This document shows positions 32,479 through 41,397 of a stretch of DNA of 64,000 bases, piece after piece. Location of the stretch: contig JAKUCV010000854.1 of NCBI GenBank assembly GCA_028386065.3, forward strand, positions 1-64,000, given 5' to 3'. Position 1 is the stretch's first letter, and every line of letters begins with the position of its first letter. The stretch comes from Turnera subulata (Eukaryota; Streptophyta; Magnoliopsida; Malpighiales; Passifloraceae). Made by a program: the position numbers and the translations under genes. A model generated the notes under the pieces. The model was not told the origin of the DNA and ran no database searches. It saw nothing but the letters and a program-made list of their open reading frames with translations.

Positions 32479-33930
32479 ATGAGCAGGCTTAAGGCTATCA
32501 TGGAAACTCAAAACAAGTTGGCGGAAGACAAGCAACAAATCAAGACCCACTCAAAAATCCTTGATAACCAGATGGCCCAGCATGCTCAACAACTCAAGAA
32601 CACTCAAGGGAAGCTACCACGTCAGCCAGAGGAAAATCCCAAAGAACAGTGCAAGGCCGTTACTCTGCGCAGAGGTAAGGAACTGCAGCCAGTGCAACAG
32701 AGTGACCCCGTTCGCCAATCTGCAGTAGAAAAGAATGATGGGGAAAGTTCGACAGCTGCTCAACCTCAACCACAGACCTCTAAAGGGAAAGAAAAGGTGG
32801 AAGAAAAGATTGAAGTGCAGCCATATATGCCTCCTCTTCCATACCCCGAAGTTTACAAGAATACCAAGCCTGACGCCAAATTTCGGAAGTTTGTGGAGAT
32901 GTTAAAGAAAGTATGCGTTAATCTCCCCTTTACAGAGGTAATTAGTGAGATGCGAAGCTATGCTAAGTTCCTGAAAGACCTTGTGTCCAAGAAGAGAGCC
33001 ATTGAGGATGCTGAAACGGTGCCCATGACCGAAAAGTGCAATGCACTTATCTTGCAAAAATTTCCAGCAAAGAGTAAGGACCCAAGGAGTTTTTCAATTA
33101 CTTGCACTGTTGATACTCTGAAAATTGACAAAGCTTTGTATGATTTAGGGGCAAGTGTCAGCTTAATTCCTCTATCCCTTGCTAAAAAAATATCAATTGG
33201 GGACTTGAAACCCACCAGGATGACCCTGCAGCTAGCTGGCCGGAGTGTTAAACATCCAATTGGGGGGCTTGAAGATGTTCTTGTGCAGATTGGAAAATTG
33301 CAGATTCCAGTAGACTTTGTTGTTCTAGAAATGGAAACCGATTCCCAAACGCCCATCATCCTTGGAAGACCTTTCTTAGCAATCGCAGGGGCTATGATTG
33401 ATTGCTCAAAAGGGAAGCTGACCCTCAAGGTTAGCAATGATTTAGTGGAGTTCAACATTCCAGAAGCTGCTAGGAATGAACTCAGTGCAAACATGTGCTG
33501 TAGAGTTGATGCATTTACGGACATGGTTGCAAGGGAGACTGATCAAGAAGGCCCACTCTGTGACCCAATCGATGCACTATTGACTTCCCTTATTGATGGT
33601 GCACAACAAGAGGAACAAAACGCTCCAGAATATACTTGCTTGATCGAAGGGGACATACCAGAAACTATCCAACAAGTTTATAAGCTCGAGATTCTGTCAC
33701 AGGGTGACCCTGTTGATGACCATGACCTGATAAAAATACTCCAACCAGTGGTCCAAGTCCTTCCTCTTGGAGTAGTAGAGTCAATTGATGGAAAGCCTGA
33801 ACCATTCAGGGTCAGTGGACAGTTGTTCAGGCCATATGACCCAGGGATACAGTTGACAACAGGGCGACTCTATTGCTTCGAGACTCTCCCATTACTTAAA
33901 TGGAAGGGTGTACAGCTAAGACGACATTAA
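32479..33930 (+). CDS. E2 gag C-terminus and protease fused to an integrase C-terminus
   Basis: The ATG at 32479 opens 483 codons. The N-terminal part is Gln/Lys-rich (ETQNKLAEDKQQ, KEQCKAVTLRRGKEL). At about 33140 the protease site D-L-G-A-S-V-S-L-I appears, followed by ILGRPFLAIAGAMID. After about 33,540 there is an acidic linker, and then VVQVLPLGVVESIDGKP and FRVSGQLFRPYDPG, which resemble the extreme C-terminus of Athila integrase (relatives read F-K-V-N-G-Q-R-L-K). RT, RNase H and the integrase core have thus been removed without breaking the frame. The product would be a particle protein plus its protease. Confidence 0.8.
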   Translation: MSRLKAIMETQNKLAEDKQQIKTHSKILDNQMAQHAQQLKNTQGKLPRQPEENPKEQCKAVTLRRGKELQPVQQSDPVRQSAVEKNDGESSTAAQPQPQTSKGKEKVEEKIEVQPYMPPLPYPEVYKNTKPDAKFRKFVEMLKKVCVNLPFTEVISEMRSYAKFLKDLVSKKRAIEDAETVPMTEKCNALILQKFPAKSKDPRSFSITCTVDTLKIDKALYDLGASVSLIPLSLAKKISIGDLKPTRMTLQLAGRSVKHPIGGLEDVLVQIGKLQIPVDFVVLEMETDSQTPIILGRPFLAIAGAMIDCSKGKLTLKVSNDLVEFNIPEAARNELSANMCCRVDAFTDMVARETDQEGPLCDPIDALLTSLIDGAQQEEQNAPEYTCLIEGDIPETIQQVYKLEILSQGDPVDDHDLIKILQPVVQVLPLGVVESIDGKPEPFRVSGQLFRPYDPGIQLTTGRLYCFETLPLLKWKGVQLRRH

Positions 33931-33939
33931 ATAAGCGCT

Positions 33940-33959
33940 TCTCAGGAGGCAACCTGAGA
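33940..33959 (+). promoter_or_regulatory. E2 post-pol hairpin with AGGCAA loop
   Basis: The arms TCTCAGG and CCTGAGA (7 bp, perfect) enclose the loop AGGCAA (33947-33952), ten bases after the stop codon. Compared with E1, four stem pairs have changed on both sides and the loop is identical. Confidence 0.72.
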
Positions 33960-33968
33960 TTTTTGGAG

Positions 33969-34029
33969 GTAATTTTCAGTTTATGCATTTTTACTTTTAA
34001 TTTTCTTTGTCGTTTATTTTATTTTGCAG
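33969..34029 (+). other. Possible short intron or splice acceptor region in E2
   Basis: GGAG|GTAATT lies ten bases after the hairpin, followed by a long T-rich tract and ATTTTGCAG|G. The order hairpin, donor, pyrimidine tract, acceptor is the same as in E1. Confidence 0.3.
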
Positions 34030-34081
34030 GAAAAAAAAGAAGAAAAATCAAAAAGACAAAAAAAATAGAGAGCAAGCAAGC

Positions 34082-34573
34082 ATGACACAACGTGGAGGAC
34101 TTGGGGATGGGACAATCACCAGCAAAATCCAGAGAAGCATCCCTTCTCCTTTTTATTTATCTTTCTGTATTTTGCTTGGTTCACATACCCACACACAGGC
34201 ACCCCTAACAGCGTCACTTTGTTCGCATTTTTGTGTTTTGTATTGTGTTCCTAAACCCACCCATTCCTACCCTTTTCTATTACACATGCTAGTTTTTAGG
34301 TTTGGGGGTGCCCTTTCATGTCATGTCCTTGCTCTTTTATTTCTTTCTGTGTTTCTTATTTATTTGTTGCTTTGTACCCCTTTTTGTGTTTCATTTGGTC
34401 CAGTGAGGACACTGTTTCGTTTAGGTTTGGGGGTGCAAATTTGCAATTTGTGGCATTGTTTATTTTTATGCATAAACTTTTGTTGCATGGGCCAAAGGAT
34501 TTTGTATGTAATTATGGATGTCTGCCTATTTCAGTTTGAACGGTGCGACTCTGTTCAATTCTGCTTGCGTTAG
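34082..34573 (+). CDS. Hydrophobic open frame downstream of the E2 hairpin
   Basis: From the ATG at 34082 (MTQRGGLGDGTIT) a 163-codon frame runs to 34573 with two or more hydrophobic stretches (for example LALLFLSVFLIYLLL). Its position after the putative splice acceptor is where an env-like gene would lie. However, it crosses the conserved AGGA-loop hairpin and two GGTTTGGGGGTGC tracts, is Phe/Leu/Cys-rich as expected from T-rich DNA, and shows no domain I recognise. It may well be chance. Confidence 0.2.
   Translation: MTQRGGLGDGTITSKIQRSIPSPFYLSFCILLGSHTHTQAPLTASLCSHFCVLYCVPKPTHSYPFLLHMLVFRFGGALSCHVLALLFLSVFLIYLLLCTPFCVSFGPVRTLFRLGLGVQICNLWHCLFLCINFCCMGQRILYVIMDVCLFQFERCDSVQFCLR
34401..34436 (+). 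promoter_or_regulatory. E2 hairpin with AGGA loop and internal purine tract
   Basis: The arms CAGTG/CACTG enclose AGGA (34401-34414), followed by CGTTTAGGTTTGGGGGTGC. The GGTTTGGGGGTGC tract also occurs about 120 bp upstream (about 34300). The E1 counterpart is at 26257. Confidence 0.55.
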
Positions 34574-35697
34574 TTTAGCCTTGGAATGACTACTCTTTTA
34601 TCTATTTTTGAACTTACACCGAATCAGGTCCTTAAGTACACACTAATTACCACATGATAATTCTGATTCTTGATCTCATTTAACCAAAGTGACGTCCTTA
34701 GGATTTGGATAGTTTGGAGAATTCTTAAAAATTCTTAAGGAAACAATTATCTTAGAACATCTCTTACACTTGCATTGAGGCGAAATTTATAGCACAATCT
34801 TGACTAGAGACATGATTTAGGCCATCCTTGAATTTCACCTACACTTAAGCCTTAGCCTCCCCTTGATCATTATATCCCTTGCTAGCCCTTTGAGCCTATT
34901 TTAGATGGTCATATATTCTTTTGTTACCCACAACAACCACCTCACACCTTTGCAGCCACTTACATGACCATCTTGTGCCTGATCAGCACACATTTTTTCT
35001 TTGAAATCAACCCATACCCGTTCTGTTAAGTTATTGAGTCCATATACTTGCGCATCAGTTCATAAAAGAGTATTGAACATCAGATTTCAAGACCAACAGT
35101 CTCGCCCTGTTCAGAATTTCTGTGAAAAGGATACAAGCTGTAGCATGATTAACCCCTGCTCACTCACGAAAAAAAAAAAGAGCAAAGAGTTGAAAAAAAA
35201 AAGAGACAAAAACGTAACACACACAAAAAAAAAAACAAAAAAAAATATGTGTGCATTTGAGTTGAGCAGGGCAGATCATTCAATGAACATTACTGCCAGC
35301 GAACAGGGTCAGTCTGTTGAAACATCGAGTTGCTCTAATTTTTCAAGGATTGGATTCAGTGATTTGACAGACTTTTAAACACTCTTTCCCCTTCATTCAA
35401 AACACAAACCTAACCACGTTTCAACCCTTTATTAAGCCCTATTGATCTCTGATTATTGATTTGTGCCCATTAGTAGAGATGCGAGTTTTGAGTTGCCTAT
35501 GGGACATTGTTTCTAATTGTTCGATTTCTAAGCATATCTTTTGAAGGACTGATTGGACTGAATGTTTGTGAAGGAATTTGAATCTTGATTGTGTGTAATT
35601 TGGTGAACTTTAGACTTGAGATTTTTATGAGCATACTTTTCAAATGTGGACTTTTCTAACGCTAAATTGCAGGTTGCATTTGAACAGGGTCACGCCG
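34574..35697 (+). other. E2 3' non-coding region
   Basis: AT-rich DNA with Athila-type words (CCCTTTGAGCCTATTTT near 34896, TTACCCACAACAACC), poly-A tracts at about 35170-35250, and AACAG/CTGTT hairpins at 35095-35111 and 35302-35318. The normal purine tract before the LTR is missing: the sequence goes from GAACAGGGTCACGCC directly into the LTR, which lacks its first nine bases, so a small deletion covers this junction. Confidence 0.6.
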
Positions 35698-37082
35698 TGC
35701 ATATCATATAGTAATTTGGAGCATAAAATGTTCCTTTGGCCAAGTATTTAGTTAGGAACCATGCATTTTAATTACGGTTTTTGTCTATTTTATACTAGCA
35801 TTATCTTCACTAATTGATACTTGCTTTCAGGTGTCTTTTGATGCAAAATAACCTATACTTCGTGGGATTCAAGCTCTTTGTGGATTTCTGGAAAGATTAG
35901 AGCTGATTTGATGAAGATTTCCTGGCGAAGAGTTTTCAACGGTGTCACTCCGTTGAAACCCGCAGACCAGAACCTGGAGCTTTATAATTCCAGCGACAAA
36001 GTGACTTGTTGGCCAATTAATTAGTGGCGCTGACCTACTATTTTTCCTATGGAAATAAAGAGATTTTTGCTGCACCAAAATAGGAGAAGTCCTAGAAGGA
36101 ATTAATTCCTACTTTTTAGTGACCTTAGCTAAATTGTAGGAATTAAAGGCTAGGGTTTTAGAATAATAAAAAGGACAGATCGTAGCAGCAAGGGGGGGGG
36201 GGGGGGGGGAGGGTGTGCTTTTTCTCTTTTCATCGTCTTCAGCAGCAGCAAAAAAGGAGGAGAAGAAGCTCTTTACTCGATTCTTATTTTTCTTCCTTAT
36301 TTACGGTTTGTTATGAACAAATCCTCCATACTTGCATTCTATTTTATTATGAACTAAATCCTCTTTTCTAGATCAAGAGGGATGTAGCTGCTCAACTCTT
36401 TTTATGGTTTAATTATCCCTCCAGCAGTTTTCTTACTTGTGATCTTGATTTGTTTATGTGTGCTTGATTCGAGTTTGGAGCTTGATCACCTTAAAACTTG
36501 TCTTAGGAATTAGACTAAGCACCGACAGGAGACGTGTAATTCTGAAAAATCATAAACAAACCCTAATCTAGGTGCTGAAAGGCATTAGGATTATTGTGGA
36601 ATTAGTAACAACAAAAAAAATCATTGCTCTAAGGAATAGGTTTGATCCACGACAATGGTAAGATTGACCTCTGAGACGAAATTATACCTCCAAAAGTCGA
36701 TAATTTCACCCTAGGTTGTTACCCATCAAGAAAACGAATAGAAAGCTGCAGATTTTTAGCAAACAGTGTCGCCCCGTTCGCGGACACGGAACAGAGTCAC
36801 CCTGTTAGCAGGATCTGGAGGACAATTAGGGCATAAAAGGATAGAGTAGTGAACCCCGATTGATCTAGGCTTTCTATCATCTGATCTCTTCATTTTATTT
36901 ACGGCTTACCTCTGTTTATTTTATTATTTATCACAGTCTCAAATCACATTCTCAAAATCATTACTTCTTTTACTGTTTTCAGCCTAACGGAGTGAGTCTG
37001 TTATTTAATTATTTTGTTTAGTCCCTGTGGATACGACCTTGTGTGCTACTACGATCTGTGCGCTTGCAGATTTTACGCATCA
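35698..37082 (+). mobile_element. E2 3' LTR, missing its first nine bases
   Basis: It matches the 5' LTR from GTGCATATCATATAG onward to ACGCATCA, and the GTCCC duplication follows. A G6 stretch of the 5' copy has grown to G18 here (36192-36209). Hairpins of the AACRG family are conserved at 35934-35958 and 36790-36806. Confidence 0.88.
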
Positions 37083-37140
37083 GTCCCATTGTCAGTGATG
37101 AGAGCCAGAGGCACCCCGAATCGTGAATGGAAAATATCAA
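37083..37140 (-). pseudogene. Integrase core fragment upstream of the E2 insertion (Tat-like)
   Basis: The minus strand encodes SRFGVPLALITDNG, the region of the second catalytic Asp of Gypsy integrases (S/T-D-N-G-T-Q-F). It joins in frame to 29811 after removal of E2. Beyond about 37140 the similarity stops, so the element is truncated here. Confidence 0.7.
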
Positions 37141-39060
37141 GGTACTATGGAAAATGAATGTGTATTACAATTTGCCATGCCCACTTCCTAAGACTTGGCC
37201 TCTATTTATAGAGGACCCTTTCTTGATACTTTGTGACCAAGTTACAATGATGGATTATGCTCCCCAAGTTCCTTCTTTTACTGCCCAAAGTATGGTGAGG
37301 AGCTATGCTGAGGGGGCATGGTCTGGAAGCATGGCGCCTTCGTCCTACACCATTCTACTTCCCGCCTCTCCACTGCTTATGAAAATGCTAGCAGTTGATG
37401 GGTCTTTAGTTTTAGATTGGGCTGAGAATTTGCCTTGGGCTTAGCAGCTTAGGGAGCCGAGGTCCGATTTCACATCAACAGTTCTTCAAGTCAAATCTTC
37501 CTCCATGGCTTTTGGCTCCCATAGTTTTGTTTGAAACACCCAAAAAAGGTGAGAAAAGCTCCTAATCGAGAGAAACAAACCTAGAAAAAGTGAGACTAAA
37601 CCCACAAAAGTGGGAGTAAACCAACACAACTAAAACAAAATAGAAAAAAATAATTAAAAGGAACTTTGATGGGGGCTCATCGCCAGAAAGAAAACCGTCG
37701 GCGACAGCCCCAATTTGTAAATCTAGGGTTTTCTCTTAAGGGGAGAGAGAAGAGAAAAATCCTGAAAAAAGATTTTTATCTCACATAGTTGTAACTTGTA
37801 ATAGTTCATTTCGAAATATTTTTACCGTGATGTTTCTTATTTTCACGCATATCCACTAATCACAGTTTGCTCTTTGTTGTAATAATGATTTTGATGAGTT
37901 GTATTATGTTTAGGAAATAATTATAGACTTATATTTGTGATAGTTTGTCCTTTGTTGAAAATAATGATTTTGATGTTGGTTATACTTGCTTGTATTTGTG
38001 ATAATTGTCTTATATAAATGTCTTGCCTATATAAAGATTTTGATGAGTTATAATATTTTTAAGAAATAGTTATCATAAAATTAGACTTGTATTTATGATA
38101 AGATTTGATGGGAATTATAAGTAGTTATGCATGCCTATATAAAGTATCCTGTACGGTTACCATATACGAGACCAAAAAACAAAAACGACAGACAAAAAGG
38201 CGTTGTCCCTTGTGGAAGGGTTATCACGAATGGAACCAAAGGTTGCAGGACCGACATAATCAAAGGATTGCCATAGATATATTTGCCATACATGCAATAA
38301 AAATACATATATGGCTGTGATAAACCTCTTAGTAATAATTGAAACTCTCTTCTTTTTACACATATATCTAAAAATTCCAACACTCTTTATGACAATTTTT
38401 TTTGTATGACACTTTATGACAACTTTATTAAGCGTAATCCAAACATAGGGCAACAGATTTGGTGTTAATTTTATCTTATTAATATAGCTTTAATTTCGTT
38501 TTTTTGTGTATAGGATTGATGAATAAAAATCTGAAGAAAATAATGGAATCACATCAGAAGGAATGATGAGTAGGATTGAATGGGAGGACATAAAAAACTT
38601 AACTGGCAAAAAATCAAGGGAGAAAATTGAGGGGATATACATTGGATGAAGGAGAGATTAATTATAGTATAACTATTTTGAAGCACTAAAGAAATAATTA
38701 AAGTATTGTTGATGTTACTGCCGAGTCGGTTATTTCTCTTGCTTACCTTATTGTTAACAAGAGAGAAATCAGGACTGAGGTCTTGCATTGACTGAATGGG
38801 AGTAAATTGAATTCAAAAGACCAACCAATTTCCCAACCATACACGAATTTGGGAAAGTTAACTATTGATGTATATCAGTTAATTTCTATTTTCCGTTAGT
38901 TTTGAAGTGAAAATCCCTGATATGAGATACTTGATCAGATCAGGTGACGAATTATCAGTTTGGCAGTTTGCACAATTTATGCAATCACAGTACTAAATTA
39001 GTCTCCATTATCGGTGGGATTGCAGTACCATAGCTTGCAAAAAATGAATGGGAGCATGGA
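37141..39060. other. AT-rich intergenic DNA, no gene recognised
   Basis: The first 350 bp contain a TATA-like CTATTTATAGAGG (about 37200) and an open frame of 105 codons with no similarity I know. A pair of complementary GC-rich words (GGGGGCTCATCGCC and CGTCGGCGACAGCCCC, about 37675-37715) lies further on. From about 37870 to 38103 there are three imperfect copies of an AT-rich unit of about 75-95 bp around TAATGATTTTGATGAGTT. Nothing else is supported. Confidence 0.5.
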
Positions 39061-39067
39061 CATAGGG

Positions 39068-39100
39068 CATGCAGGGTTCACGTACGTACGCCTATAAATT
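39068..39100 (+). promoter_or_regulatory. Promoter of the cysteine-rich peptide gene: RY word and TATA box
   Basis: TATAAATT at 39093-39100 lies about 100 bp before the ATG. CATGCA (39068-39073), the RY word bound by B3-type seed regulators, lies about 20 bp upstream of it. The TATA box is well placed; seed expression is only a guess from the RY word. Confidence 0.5.
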
Positions 39101-39196
39101 ACAGGTCCATGACTCAGGATGAAAACACAGAGAGCAGGGAGTTATTGATTAATTGAGATTGTATAAAACAATATCAATCTTTGGTTGGAGAGGAGG

Positions 39197-40050
39197 ATGA
39201 GGAGTTTAGAGATGAGAAAGAAAGAAATGAGTAGGGGATTGATAGGGGTGATGATGATAAATCTGATGTTTGTGTTACAGGCAGCAGGGCAAGCAAATCC
39301 TGCCACACCCATATTACTCCCTCAGCGTACACAGGCAGCAGCAGCAGCCCCTCCTCCCCCGCAACAAACTTTACCCCAACCCACTGAACCCCCGAGTGAG
39401 CCCCTACCCCAACCCGCTGCACCCTTACCTATGCCATTGCCTCTGCCCCACATCAGAATCCCCGGCAATCGTTTCAAGTTGGGAGCATGCGTTAAGATGT
39501 GTAGACCTCAATGCAGCAGAAGGGGGATTGGTGGCATTGGGCGAGTGATTTGTATGCCTGGATGCATACTAAAATGCATGATCCGACCCTCTCCCCTGTC
39601 ACCCCAAGACATTGAATGCACCCAAAAGTGTGCAGACTCCAAGTTCCCCAATTTTTACCAGGGTACGTAGGCCACAACTTTAATTCATTCACCCATCCCT
39701 TCTCATGCTTTCTTTTCTCTTCCTTTTTTTTTTATATAATTTACTTATACATAGTTAACCTTATCTTTAATTCTCCAATTTTTACCAAGGTAGGCCACAT
39801 CTATAATTTCCCATGCTTCTCTTTTCTCTTCCCTTTTTGTATATGTATTTGCTTATAACCTTTCCTCGATTCACCATTTTCTCACCACAAGTTTCCTTTT
39901 CCTTTTTTTCTCCTTACTCTGTCCATTACAGCTCTGGAGATGGAAAGTGACATTACAGTTCTGGAGGAGAACATGGAAAGCGACAGGGATGCAGCTTATA
40001 AAGTTGAACTCATTCTCCTTTCATGCTATGAAGATTGCAAGAAGAATTAG
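39197..40050 (+). CDS. Secreted proline-rich, cysteine-rich peptide (thionin-like), two exons
   Basis: Exon 1 is 39197-39662 and exon 2 is 39932-40050; the GT...AG intron of 269 bp (donor G|GTACGT, acceptor TTACAG|C) keeps the frame and gives 194 codons. The ATG at 39197 follows a TATA box by about 100 bp. Residues 1-33 look like a signal peptide (hydrophobic GLIGVMMINLMFVL, small residues AAGQA before the cut). Residues about 35-85 are Pro/Gln/Ala-rich. Ten cysteines follow, all in C-x3-C spacing: 98-102-106, 119-123-127, 141-145, and 187-191 in exon 2. Such helical C-x3-C patterns occur in thionin-like and alpha-hairpinin peptides, which are secreted and often antimicrobial; the exact family is not certain. 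It looks intact, which is unusual in this window. Confidence 0.72.
39663..39931 (+). other. Intron of the cysteine-rich peptide gene, with a duplicated donor region
   Basis: The intron is pyrimidine-rich. The exon1/intron junction (CCAATTTTTACCAGGGTACG, then TAGGCCACA) is repeated about 128 bp downstream as CCAATTTTTACCAAGGTAGG, then CCACA (about 39775-39798), giving a second possible donor at 39790. Both copies are followed by CATGCTT-CT-rich sequence. Use of the second donor would run past an in-frame TAG at 39668-39670. Confidence 0.6.
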
Positions 40051-40214
40051 CTAGGAGTTAATTGGTCTTTAATTAAGAGACATTGAGATCCATTGCCTCT
40101 CTCCCAATAATTGGTGCTCTTCAATTCACAATTTCCACATACCAGAACCCAAATTCCTTTTTCTAGTTTCTATGCTCCAAAAATTAATTATCTCTACTGT
40201 ATTTCCCAAAAACA

Positions 40215-40220
40215 AATAAA
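40215..40220 (+). terminator. Possible polyadenylation signal
   Basis: AATAAA about 165 bp after the stop codon of the cysteine-rich peptide gene, in an AT-rich stretch. Plant poly(A) signals are loose, so this is only a candidate. Confidence 0.35.
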
Positions 40221-40470
40221 TATCAGCATGTTTATGCATTCAAGTTCTCCGTTCACATGTTATTATTATTATTATTATTTTTTATGGATGCAATGGGACT
40301 ACTGTAACTTAGTTTTTTAATCAAAGGGCTGCATTCCCCCTTTCTACCCAGTGATTCTCACAATTTAATTATTGAGTTCAACTGTTTAATTATTTAAGAC
40401 AACTACAAACCAAAGATATGTGGGAAAACCACAATAATGGGATTCAGGCACAAATTGCTATTATTACACT

Positions 40471-40500
40471 AGCAAATTGCCTGCGCCTTGCTGCAGGTTT
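40471..40500 (-). mobile_element. Possible Helitron 3' end
   Basis: On the minus strand a stem CCTGC/GCAGG is followed by CAATTTG and CTAG, then T, the pattern of a plant Helitron 3' terminus (hairpin, about 7-12 bases, CTRR, T). The matching 5' TC end was not found to the right, so the element may be truncated or this may be chance. Confidence 0.35.
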
Positions 40501-41053
40501 TAAATAAATTTCTGTGTTTGTTATAAAAAGTATTGATATACAATTTATTTTACTAAATATCTACAATAGAAAATATAAACTACAACATGTTCACAATTTT
40601 AAAGGCGTCCAAAATGATAATCTTCAATGGGGAGAAAGATAGCAAAGAATAGGACAAAAAAATCACTTTTTTCTGTTCAACAATTTTTTTTTTAGCTCAA
40701 CATCCATCCTTATTCCTAAAAAAGTAAGCCAACATCTATCATGGGGCATGAAATTGATAGTTGCGGGCAGTATTATTTGATAGCGCCCCAAAATATTATT
40801 TGATCATTTCCCCTCCGCCATATGGCCATAGTTGCGGGCAATCAGGGTTAGAATTCAAAGAAAATAGGGGATTCCATGCGATCGGGATTAAAAAATAGTA
40901 AAAAAAAGGAAGAAACAATGAAGAAGCTGAGAAGAGATTTCCAATAAAAAGAAAAGGAATCGAGAAGAGATGAAACAGAGACGAAGAACAAGAGAAAAAA
41001 AGAGAGCGCAAAATAAGAAGAGATAGAGGAGAGGAGAGGAGAAGAAACAGAGG
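40501..41053. other. Intergenic DNA ending in a GA-rich tract
   Basis: AT-rich to about 40790, then strongly purine-rich (AGAAGAAACAATGAAGAAG, AGAGAAAAAAAGAGAGCG and similar) up to the Copia insertion at 41054. The same kind of GA-rich DNA resumes at 59535, showing that it is the pre-insertion target. No gene is seen. Confidence 0.5.
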
Positions 41054-41383
41054 TGAAGGATTTCATGTACATATACATAGCATAACATAGATAAGAACAC
41101 TTATCTGTAAGAGTGAAGCGGAAGCGTTGTCAGGATCGGGAGCCACGGCTTCGATTATTGGTCGGTGGAGACCGACACAGTATGTCGGATCGACCATCTA
41201 GTTTCCACTGTCTAAACCCTAGAATATAGTATGCAGCTTATCTGTGTTTCTGCCCAACTATATATAACGTGTAACATACACCATGTATCAGCCTCCCCTT
41301 GTGGTGGCTTATATAATGCACTAGTTGGGCCCAGTTGGGCTTATGTGAGCACCCCTTATGGGTGGACTCACTATTTTCCAACA
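41054..41383 (-). mobile_element. 3' LTR of the old Copia element
   Basis: On the minus strand it begins TGTTGGAAAATAGTGAG and ends GAAATCCTTCA. It holds a TATA box (TATATAAG, minus strand, about 41310). The minus strand just before it reads GTGTGAGTGGGAGA (41384-41397), a typical Copia polypurine tract. Confidence 0.9.
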
Positions 41384-41397
41384 TCTCCCACTCACAC

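Larger units (their letters stand above)
29817..37082 (+). mobile_element. E2: gag-protease-only Athila-like element
   Basis: Flanked by GTCCC (29812-29816 and 37083-37087). Parts: 5' LTR 29817-31193, Asp-type primer site, gag, gag-protease frame joined to the last part of integrase, post-pol hairpin, 1.7-kb 3' region, and 3' LTR 35698-37082. RT, RNase H and the integrase core are absent, so it would depend on enzymes from a relative. It carries a dozen or so copies of an AACRG/CYGTT hairpin. Confidence 0.9.
4300..37140 (-). mobile_element. Tat-like Ty3/Gypsy retrotransposon, host of four nested insertions
   Basis: The element is read on the minus strand and is inserted in 26S rDNA. What remains is the 3' LTR (4300-5899), a purine tract, a 3' UTR with tandem repeats (about 5916-7646), and integrase pieces at 7647-7906, 29477-29811 and 37083-37140. 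The three integrase pieces lie in order, and at the 29811/37083 break they rejoin in frame once the inserted element and one target duplication are removed. Gag, protease, RT and the 5' LTR are not present in the window, so the element is truncated near 37140. Lineage is inferred from the integrase motifs and the repeat-bearing 3' UTR. Confidence 0.7.

Noticed and set aside
37127..37444. 105-codon plus-strand frame
   Set aside because: It begins in an antisense integrase fragment and shows no conserved motif.
38105..38453. Small frames on both strands near 38.2 kb
   Set aside because: Short, AT-driven, no promoter or domain; not separable from chance.
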